DNA of 64,000 bases, taken from Dermatemys mawii. Taxonomy: Eukaryota; Chordata; Testudines; Dermatemydidae. The notes beneath the pieces were generated by a model. It saw nothing but the letters and a program-made list of their open reading frames with translations, searched no databases and was not told the origin of the DNA. Positions 54,826 to 64,000 of this stretch are shown here, one piece after another (within the stretch, counting starts at the first letter, position 1; each line of letters opens with the position of its first letter). The translations under genes were made by a program, and so were the position numbers. The stretch is taken from positions 895,109 to 959,108 of the forward strand of contig ML677330.1 of NCBI GenBank assembly GCA_007922305.1, written 5' to 3'.

Positions 54826-57800
54826 GTATTTGTTATTGTTAAATCCTTATTTGACCCCACTATGGCAGCAACATCTACCTTAAGGGGACCAGACAGGAAA
54901 CCAAACTCTGTGAGGCTCCCTTCATGGAATATCCTGGAAAGCATCCTCCCTGTCGAGTGAACCCTCTTGGATCCTAAGGATGGTCAGGAAAGTGATGGCT
55001 GTCCCTCTATGTACTCTCACCTGGCACCTCGGCTCTTACAAGAACTATACACCAGTGGCTGGGCCTCCCATGGAGAGAATCTAGGCAGTTAGTGTTGTCT
55101 GAAGCAGCCTTGACTCTCGGTGGCACACCCACTGGGTTATCCCTGGACTAACAAAGGGATAGTACTGCAGACTGGGGGATGCTTTTGTCATTGGGGATTT
55201 TTCCCTGAGTAAAGCTCTTAGTCCATAGTACGTGAAGAGTAAAGTAGTGCAATTTTATAAAGAGGGAATAATTTATACCCTTAAACATATGTTTAGAGCA
55301 GCACATAATTATTTAACAGAGAAAGACTTTTCAGATAGGATTCTAAAATGCAGTAGTTTCTAATGGCAAATTCTTAAATAAGGTGGTTTGAATTCCACTG
55401 GTTTCCTGTTTGTAAGCTTAGGTTTAGCTAATATCTCAGGATGATTCTTGTTCCTTTATAATTTAGAAAAGCCAGGTATGTTTCCTTGATCCCTTTGTTC
55501 TTCATGAGAGGAAAAAAAGAATGCCTTTCTTCCCAGTCCTGAAATATTCTAACAGATGAAAATATTTATAAACAGAATGGTTTTAATACCAATCAGATTC
55601 TGTACAAAACATCATTCTGATATGCTGTTTCTGGAATTAAAAGAAGATAGGAGAGGAAAGGATAAAGACAATATTAATTTACAGGAAACACAGACCCCCA
55701 ATTCTCTCTTACCCCCATCTTCTGGAAACACCTCCACGTCACTTTAAATAGCCATTTGGTAGCCCTTTAAATCTGGTTAAGAGTCTTCTTTTATCCAAGT
55801 AAGTTCCATTGATAGATACTTCAACAACATGCAGAATTCCCACACTTTCACTACCTCCAGATCATCCCCCCGCTTTCCGTTGCATGAAACATAACTAAAA
55901 ATTTCTTTCCTTCTCAGAGATTTATTGTTTTGTAGATAAACTTAATCTCCCTCACTGTCTCCCACATCCTTTCCTGCAATACTTGGGCCCACTACAATTG
56001 AAATCCTGCAGGAAATAGCCTTTAAGAGGAATAAAGGGTTGATAGCTTTCTTCATAGTGCTATGACTATCACCTTGCCATCGAGGTGAAAGAAGTGCATT
56101 GAACACCTAGAGTCAGGAGATGTTTTGGGGCATTTGTTGTTTAAATATTTGTCTTGGTTTTTCAACACAACAACATTCCTTTCTCTACAAAACAAATTAA
56201 AGTATGAAGGCAATGGAGATAGCAAGCAATGTCACAATGTAATACATATCCATATGGTCCATCCAATACCAGTACTTCCATTAAGTGCATAGATGATTCA
56301 TACACATTCATATTATATTTTCCAAATATACATACGGATAACTTACACATAAGGGAAGTCCATACCAGCTATGCTTCTTAACTTAGGAAGTTTCTTGTCT
56401 GATGAAAGTAAAAATAAGGATACCTTCAGTTTTCATGCCGAGGCTCATTTTGCTTACTTATTAAATTAATAACCCAGAAATACAGGTTTCAAGTATTTCC
56501 TCATTTGGCCACCCCAAATATCTGTGTTTTATCTTTTGTGGCAGAACTGGAAGCTGGTGCAAACTAATCTGTGATGACACCATGACAATATAGCTCATCA
56601 CATAGTTTTAGCGCAACATAAGAAAGTTAAATTGAAAGGTGATGTTTTTAACCCTTAAGTTTCTATAGATCATTATAGACTTTCCATAATAAATCCTTCC
56701 ATATCAGTTAAAATATTTTTTTAAAAAAGAAAGCATTATAATGTTTAACTAGAAACATAACTAGAAAAAAAGTCTCCTCCAGTTTGATCTTTTAAAAATC
56801 CTCTTTTTCAACTTTTATCTTTTCTATTGCCTAACACTTTTAATTGATATTATCACTTTTCTCTAGGATTTTTAATTCTTCTTATGTAAAAAACTGTATA
56901 ATCTGCAATACAAATCCCTTGTAGGGATGCATACATATGAATGTACATAACAGGCGTATACACACACATAAGCTGGATAAACACATGACCAGGGGAATAC
57001 TTTATAGACCAAATTTATTTTTAGAATATTTTGGAGGACCCACTGAAATGGGAGTAATCTGTTTTTATAAACTAAACTACTGGAATCAATTTTGCATATA
57101 AAGGACAAAATCACTGCAGTGTAAAATTGTGTAGATTACAAATATGCATTAAATGATATATTGTTGCAGAGGAGGCTTTTTTTCCGGAGGATTCACTGAA
57201 CACTTTTCTCTCTTCCTGTTTGACAATATGTTGCCATGCTATAAAAGCCCTAATGCCCATTTTCAACGATTAGCTGTACATCAGCATTACTGCCTCAATC
57301 CACAAGTTTCACATCAAGCATTAAATGGGATGAATATTGATCTGCTAAACAGGATTTATTTATTTCTAGCTCTATCCAAAGATCAACTGCTAGCAGCTTT
57401 TGGTGGATCTGTTGAGCTCTCATAGCACAAAACTACTGCATGCATGACACTGGACTTGACATTTCAGTTCTGGAAGAAAACCAAACAGTAAATTCAGTGC
57501 AATAATCCTAGATAAATGAGATGATCACTGGAAAAGCTGAGATAGTTAAGTGGTCTATCAGAGAAGTCCAAAGGATGATATTGAACAGTTGCTACATTGT
57601 GACCTGTCTCATGTCAATATGGGCCAAGATCACCATAATATCAGATACTAATATAACCACATTTTAAAAAGCAGTATGTCTGCTACTTATTTTAGAACAC
57701 TTTAAAATTATTTCCAGCATAGAATGAATATTTTCTATATTTCTATATATCTACACACACACACAAGCAATCTATGTTTAATGAGATATGTTTGAATAAC

Positions 57801-58793
57801 AGTTTACCCTTTAATGCATTTTAGTCTACGAGATCTGTAATATATATATATGCACATACACCAAGTTAGTAATATATGAATAATTATATAATATGAAATG
57901 CAAATCTGTAAAACCGAGCTGGTAACTGTAAGAAGAATATAGAACGGCCTTTGAAATGTATTTTCCAGAAAGGATTTATTCCTACTCTCTGACCCAAAGA
58001 TCATTCAAATACAGAAGTCAGCTGATCAGAATTTCTAGCAGATTTCAGATGAACCAAGAGCTGCAAATGTTGCATTCTTCACTGCGTTTGAAAGGGAACA
58101 TTTAAAATGCTAACATGAATTATTGTAAAAATTCTGCTGCGTCACACACACATCAGAATGAGAAACTCAGAGAGTGAGAAAAACTATAATTCATTCCAGG
58201 GACTAATTATGTTGTTCCATTCCACTACTAAATTATTCATATTTATTTTATTGCATATTCCTATTAATCTTTGCTAATTCTCTGATTAATCATGAGACAC
58301 TATTAATTGGAGCACACCTGAAAAAGAAACAAGGATGATGAAGCATGGTACAGATATGTACTGTACCTAAACATTGAGGGCAATATTGTCTCATTTTTAG
58401 CTTATCAGAAAGCACTTTGTCCTTTAAAAATAATCAGCACTGTGCATTATTGAGAATGGATCTAAAAGCAGAAAAATGATGCTTTGTTTTGATTACTTGA
58501 ATGTTCTGAATTACCTAACGTCCTTGCCACAGGTACCACTTAGTTTAATTAGGTTGTATGCACAGACAAGAGTGTCTGGTTTGCCAAGGACATAATGCTT
58601 TTGTCAGGCTCCACAGTATAATGGGGGAAAAAGGGACTGGTGCAAAGATTATAAACAAGAGTCATCCTTCATGTAAGGCAATCATTCGTTCATTCTTTTT
58701 TTCAAATATGTTCATTTCATGTCACCTATCTGTAAAATCATCATGGAGACTATATTAGCAAACACAATATTGACATTGTACATTCAAAATGCT
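54826..58793. other. Unannotated AT-rich sequence
   Basis: No exon or mobile element recognised. The segment 54880-55200 is less AT-rich but has no repeat or coding signature I know. Microsatellites: (CA)n at 57753-57765 and (TA)n at 57839-57851. Confidence 0.4.
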
Positions 58794-58891
58794 TTTAGGA
58801 TTTTGTATGACTTCACTGTGCCGGAGAAATAAAGCTACTGCCTTTAGGATTTTGTTATTACTTCACTGTGCCTTGGAAATAAAGCTACTCC
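58794..58891 (+). repeat. Tandem duplication, 49-bp unit containing AATAAA
   Basis: Unit 1 (58794-58842) and unit 2 (58843-58891) both start TTTAGGATTTTGT. They share ACTTCACTGTGCC and end with GAAATAAAGCTACT, differing at a handful of positions. Each copy therefore carries one AATAAA hexamer. Confidence 0.9.
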
Positions 58892-59937
58892 TAAAAAATC
58901 TGAAAGGCAATGTGGAATCTTTTCTATAGTGCGTATTTCCATGAAAGGAGCTAAGCTGATTTACATCAGCCGAGGCTCTGGTCTGATGTCTTTCTCCTTC
59001 GACTTGCTGGGCTTCATTTTTAGATTTACTTTGCCAAGATATTTTTTGTGAAAAAATAATGGGAACTATGGAAAAAAATTGTGAGTGAACAGTGATAAAA
59101 TTCTCTCACAGCTAATCTTAGACTATCATGTTAATTATACTTGAGACATATAAGGCAAAGTTAAATCCATGTCCCGAGAAATGAGAGTAATTTCTCCAGT
59201 TTCTTCATACTCAGAGCCAGTTGTCTACAAACTGCCTTCTAAGAACGGTATCCACATTTACAACGAAAGGGAGTAAAAAGTTAATTCAGGTAAGTAATTC
59301 TTTCTGATTTTGTTAGGTCTCAAACCAATAAATAAAATATAAAATACAATTTATATAAGTTTTTCTTGAAGTTAATCTTAATCTTTACATTTGTGATATC
59401 TATAAACTCGGATGTCTATAAACAAACATTGCTGTGGTTGTGCTGGATATGATTCTATTTGACTAGGTCTAGAGTCCTTTTGGCAGGGAATCAAAATCAA
59501 GACTATTTAACTAATTCCTGGTAGGACATAATGCTTTTACCTAACAATAACTCCTTTCTTCAGAAACACTTCATAACATATGCCACTCTGAAACACATTG
59601 CAATGTTTGTGGTTTAAAAGCATGGCAACGTTGCAGATGTGGAGAACCCTCTCTTCCACCACCACCCCCTTTAGCATCCTTATAGTCATTCATACTTTTG
59701 CAATTTACCGTATTTGCTTGGTAATTTCTTTTTTCAGTAGAAGTACTCCAACATTTTGTGTTTAAGGTGAGTTTCCAAGCATGTCCTTTTTGTGGAGATT
59801 TGTGTGGTCTTAAAGCATGTGAGAAGGTGAAGGCAAGCTGTCATGAAGCAGTGCTGACGGTTGAAACAGAAATACTAGTAGTCATTGGGGTAATCACAAA
59901 CAACAACGTGACCTAGAGCCAAATTCCATAGCCTGTA
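58892..59937. other. Unannotated AT-rich sequence
   Basis: Nothing recognised. Confidence 0.4.
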
Positions 59938-59981
59938 CTCAGGAAAAACTCCCACTGAAGTCAATGGGAGATTTGCCTGAG
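59938..59981. repeat. Short palindromic repeat
   Basis: CTCAGGAAAAACTCCCA and TGGGAGATTTGCCTGAG form imperfect inverted arms around 'ctgaagtcaa'. Found with the preceding 'gagccaaattcc' (59917), it fits the palindromic dispersed family. Confidence 0.6.
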
Positions 59982-62591
59982 AAAAAACAGTAGAACTTGG
60001 CATGTGTTAAACTTTTTTTGTCACTAGCTTGTCTCAGATGGGATGCAATATTCTTCCAGACTGCTTCCATGCAAAGGAACATGTTGTCCTTCATATTTAT
60101 TTCCTTCTTCGACACATTTTTCCTCTTTGTAAGATATGGATGCTTCTGGGACTTTTTAAGCTGCTTACCCAAAAATCTGCAAAGCCTCCAACCTCTTCAA
60201 CTGCAGTGTGCCCAGGTTTTTATGACTTCTTTTATTTATTCTTTTGTTTCTAGCCCAACCAGGGCTATCACTATTGTTAAAAAAGATGGACTCCATGTGC
60301 TGCTATAGACCATGTGAAACACATAAGAGGATTCTGTGTGTGTGTGTTTGTTTTACAAGTCACAAATTCTAACACTACCTAACAAAACTCGTAGCAACAT
60401 AAAATGATGCAATAAACCTCTCTAACAGTAGCTGATTTGTATGCAACATTGACCATAAGGGTAACTCTTCAGTAAACCTGAATCTCATATATAATGCATA
60501 ACAGCTAATAAATCATAGTAAAATCAGGTGGCTTAGAGCCAACAATACCCAACTAGTAATGGAAAGGGGGAAAAGATTTATAGAGATATAGACTTTGTCT
60601 GGATTTTGCTTTTAAGAAGCTCACTCAGTGTAGTGGAAGACCTCGCTGTGGTTTCCAGCTGGACATCTGTGTCATGCTGACTCATTCCATCGTCTCCCTT
60701 TGCTGCCCCTTCACTTACCCCACCTCTGTTCAAGACCTTCCTCTTTGACCTTTCGCTGGTTACTGGTCTGCATGCTTCGTAGCACAGATGCTAGAGAGAA
60801 GAGGTCAAAATGATATCACAGCACTGTTCCAGAAAGTTTAAAAAGCTAAACACCACACCTAGACTGCAAACTAAAGTAAAAATAAATGATGAATGAGTAA
60901 ACAGATCCTCTTGAAATTGGTTCCTAATTCTAAATTGCTATGCTACAAAATGCTCAAGGCTTCATGTATCCCACTTTCCAAAATATGATTTTAGCTCATC
61001 ATTTACAACAGGAAGAGAGGTTTTTTATTTAAATATCAAGGACAAAAACTCTTTCTTCACTCTCATTGGAGAGGGGGAGAGCAGGATATTAGAGATGAGA
61101 TATACTCTATAGATCTGAAAGAATTTTGATATAAATTTCTCTGTGGTAACCAGAAGGCCTTTACCAATTTTCATTATTAGTACAGGCATAAGACATGTCA
61201 TCTTAAAGTTAGGTATATTTGAGACTGTTGCACATACATCTTCATCAAGTCACTGGGTTTTGTTACAAATAATATATTTTTTAAAAATAAAACCGAATGT
61301 TATCATCTGTGCTACTAATAACATCTTATTAAATCCAAAAGAATTTATATTCCACCATTTATGCTGTTGGTTTATTTTTTTTTTATTCAGCTTGGATAAG
61401 GAAAATACACTACCCTGTTACAGTTTGTTTCTATTGATTTTATGGTTCTCAAGCACTAGCACAGTGGTTCAGGGTTTTGAATTGGAAACACTACAGGTTC
61501 AATCCAACTAAATATTTTTTTCACTGAATTAAAATAAAATAATTAAAACATTTCTATTAATATTAAGTTTTGTAAACCCTCTTTTTAAAAAACAATCTGA
61601 ACTATCACTCTGCAGTACTGGATAATGTGTCTGTTTAAAAAAATATATTATACAATAAAAATACAATAAATAAAGCAAGCAAAATCACATTAACAAAATT
61701 ACATTAAATGTACCTATTTTATTTTATGAAGGATTCCTATTGCTAATGGAGAAAACTTTTTACAATACTAAGTAGACCCAAAGATCAAGAATTTTAGACA
61801 CAGTTGTTTTTATACACCATTTGTACTGCAAGTAATTTGTGTGTTTTGTACACATATATTTTCAGTCATGTACATTTTACATTACACCTTAGAAAATAAT
61901 ACAGAACAAATCATTTATATAACCAGTTTATCTTGTTTGCTAAAGGCTTATCATTGTGTGGATTGTACCTTCCTTAAGTATGTTCATCATTCAAAATTAT
62001 TTGATGCATTTTTGGCAGTTTTAAAACAATCTATAAGGAATGGTCACAGACACTTCTCTGTGCATGTTTGATGATCACTGTTTAAAATCTCTGTTAGCTA
62101 TGAGTGGTTATAGCAGTCAAGTAGAACTGTATCTGTTCCTTGAATTCATGAGCAAGCAAACATTTCTAGTATGAATATTCACATGACAGGATTTAAAATT
62201 CAGTTTCTGTAACTACTTGAACATATACATTTAAATTATATTTTCTGAAAACATTTGTACCAATAACATTTAATTTCAGTGTATAACTGTTCACAGAAGG
62301 TGAACATAAAGGGTTACGAAGTGCCTTTGTGATCAAAACAAATTCTAATATAACATTTACAAATGGATGGGAGTTAGGTGCCTAAATACCTTTGTGAATC
62401 CCACTCAAAATATTTGTGTTGTGTTTTCCTACCTATTTTTTTATATATACATATAAGTGTAGGGGGGTGTGTGTGTGTGAAAATGAGGTATCATCAGCCC
62501 CTAATCCTGCTGGATTTTTTCTTGTATTACGATTTATGTGAATAGGGATGTAGCATGTATGTCAAAAAATTGGATACAAAATTTGTTTGAG
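59982..62591. other. Unannotated AT-rich sequence
   Basis: No exon or confident repeat. A (TG)n run lies at 60335-60347 and another at 62467-62479. 60650-60790 is pyrimidine-rich ('cacctctgttcaagaccttcctctttgacc') and may be a LINE scrap. The 122-codon frame at 61143-61511 has no domain. Confidence 0.4.
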
Positions 62592-62605
62592 ACACTAGAT
62601 GGCAG
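62592..62605 (+). promoter_or_regulatory. CTCF-like motif
   Basis: ACACTAGATGGCAG fits the vertebrate CTCF core CCASYAGRKGGCRS at 13 of 14 positions, missing only the first C. It lies in otherwise unremarkable AT-rich DNA, so the match stands out. Occupancy cannot be judged from sequence. Confidence 0.45.
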
Positions 62606-63384
62606 CACCCGCTTGATGAATGACTATCTGCTTTGTGTTCTTTTATGAGATCCTATTGCTACAGCTACTGCTGTTTGATTGCCAGATGAGTGACAGACCC
62701 AGGAGTAGTAGAAGAGAGGCATGCAAGAAGGGTATAAGGAGGTCATCTCACTGGAGGAAGATATTTTTTTCTTCACTGACTTGTAAAAATTAGCCATATT
62801 TAACATGGGGATTGTCACAGTACATTTTAAGTTAATGTTTCCTAATGTTCAAGAATAGTCCGAATGTTTTCCACAATATATAAACTTCATTAATAATTTC
62901 CAAAAATACATAAAAGTACACAATGAAAAATTTAAAACTAAAGCAGTACTGTACATACAAAGTCAGCATCAAACTGGACCCAAAATAAGATTTCTTGGAG
63001 CAAAATTAATAGTTATAGGGCTAATGATTATTATTTAAGGGACAAGATTTCTTCCATTGACTTCTAATGCAGAGAGGATTAGGTTCAATGGAAAGGAACA
63101 ATATGTTTCAGATTCTAGTCTCATCATCTTATTTGTTTTGAAAATCTCGCTGTGTATTTTTTCTGTATAGCATTGCAACAATGGTAAAATATATAGGGAG
63201 TGGTCAGAAGAATTACAACTGTGAACAAGTAAATCAGGGTATTTTTTCTGAGCAAAAGGGGAAGTTTTTTAGCTAAACACTTTGCTCAATTTATGAAAGT
63301 AACTTCTTTGTTTTATTTTATATTGGAGTTTCTTTCCATTTTCTCCCCTATTTTTTTTTTTAAGGAGACGTAACACTACTATTA
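62606..63384. other. Unannotated AT-rich sequence
   Basis: Nothing recognised. Confidence 0.4.
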
Positions 63385-63450
63385 CTTCTAAAATTACTTA
63401 GCACTTTTATAGCATTTTCCATCTTCACAGACATTAGCTAATAAATATAA
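63385..63450 (+). repeat. L2/MIR-type 3' end fragment, degraded
   Basis: 'attacttagcacttttatagcattttccatcttcacagacattagctaataaata' follows the same pattern as 36915-36995 ('tagcac...tagcgcttt..atcttcaaa...cattaactaat'). Confidence 0.35.
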
Positions 63451-64000
63451 AACAATATGCACAGCTAATTGACTCATGGCAAAAATCTCAAGTATTCCTA
63501 TCGTGTATAAATCAATCAACCATTACAATTACTATGATTTTCTACTATGTCAACAGCTATGGGGCCTGTATGCCTGTGCACTTCCCACTGTGTTAGTGGT
63601 AGGTATCATGGTGGAACGTCTGGGGAAAGGTCACTACTGTAACATGATTCCCACCCTCTTTTCTTACCCCCAACAAATCTGCTAAGTACCTCCATGGGTT
63701 TCTGTGGGACAACCTGGCCTTTGCTAGATTCTGTCTTCCAAACAAACCCTTGGGATTTAAAGCCTCACACATTACTACGGACAGAGTCTACACCAACTTT
63801 GATCCTTTCTGTATCATGCAGGGTTCTGAGGACAGTGGTGGTTGCAGGATACTTGCCACCATGGCTTCTGCAGGAGCTGTACTGTCAAAGGAAGGCAGAG
63901 GAGCTGGGGGGAAAAGGGGCTTTCTAAAGAGAAGAGTGCAGTCTCTCTTCATACAGAGGAAGTGCCACGGACATAGAACAAGAGAGAAAACTCCAATCTG
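63451..64000. other. Unannotated sequence to window end
   Basis: Nothing recognised. Two short plus-strand frames (63476-63685 and 63694-63927) are in slightly more GC-rich sequence but have no domain or clear splice sites. Confidence 0.4.

Noticed and set aside
1..64000. CRISPR arrays, operons or bacterial features
   Set aside because: No regularly spaced direct repeats; repeat content and composition are those of a vertebrate nuclear genome.

Overview
The window looks like non-coding DNA (intergenic or intronic) from a large, AT-rich vertebrate genome. I found no credible protein-coding exon, rRNA, tRNA or CRISPR array. Open frames are short, usually below 120 codons. The longer ones lie inside GC-rich repeats or are antisense to decayed retroelement genes. 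The repeat content points to a sauropsid, most likely a turtle: CR1-type LINEs, MIR/CORE-like SINEs, an L2/L3-like LINE ending in a (TAA)-rich tail, Ty3/Gypsy-type LTRs, hAT-like and TA-flanked MITEs, and a Penelope-like element. The turtle assignment is an inference from remembered repeat families; no database was searched.

Layout. Positions 1-6.4 kb hold mostly unrecognised AT-rich sequence with small LINE and SINE scraps. At 6.4-7.5 kb an L2/L3-like LINE on the minus strand is interrupted by a GC-rich MITE. A TA-flanked MITE lies at 12.3 kb, a LINE RT scrap at 14.4 kb and a minus-strand CR1 tail at 15 kb. A 731-bp solo LTR with a 5-bp target-site duplication (TSD) lies at 18.9-19.6 kb and a MIR-like SINE at 20.3 kb. 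A Penelope-like element with long inverted arms, a 12-bp TSD and a 400-N assembly gap lies at 22.5-23.6 kb, followed by a second solo LTR (4-bp TSD) at 23.8-24.5 kb. Next come a CR1 with a large internal deletion (27.4-28.4 kb), a roughly 1.4-kb LTR (30.8-32.2 kb) and a hAT-like MITE with interleaved inverted repeats (32.7-33.1 kb). Two more MITEs and a CR1 3' half occupy 40.5-42.3 kb, and another MITE lies at 45.7 kb.

The most structured locus is 47.3-51.7 kb, one decayed Ty3/Gypsy element in two pieces. Its 5' part (LTR end, primer-binding site, gag, protease, RT, start of RNase H) lies on the minus strand. Its 3' part (end of RNase H, integrase, 3' LTR) lies on the plus strand. The pieces are complementary and do not overlap, and both carry the same LTR end, so an inversion inside one element is the simplest reading. 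The rest, 51.7-64 kb, is AT-rich with a 49-bp tandem duplication, microsatellites, degenerate palindromic repeats and a good CTCF-like motif.

Nothing here forms an operon or pathway. I do not see a clearly new biological system. The best candidates for a second look are the inverted Gypsy element, the Penelope-like element with paired hammerhead-like motifs, the interleaved inverted repeats, and a dispersed family of palindromic repeats.
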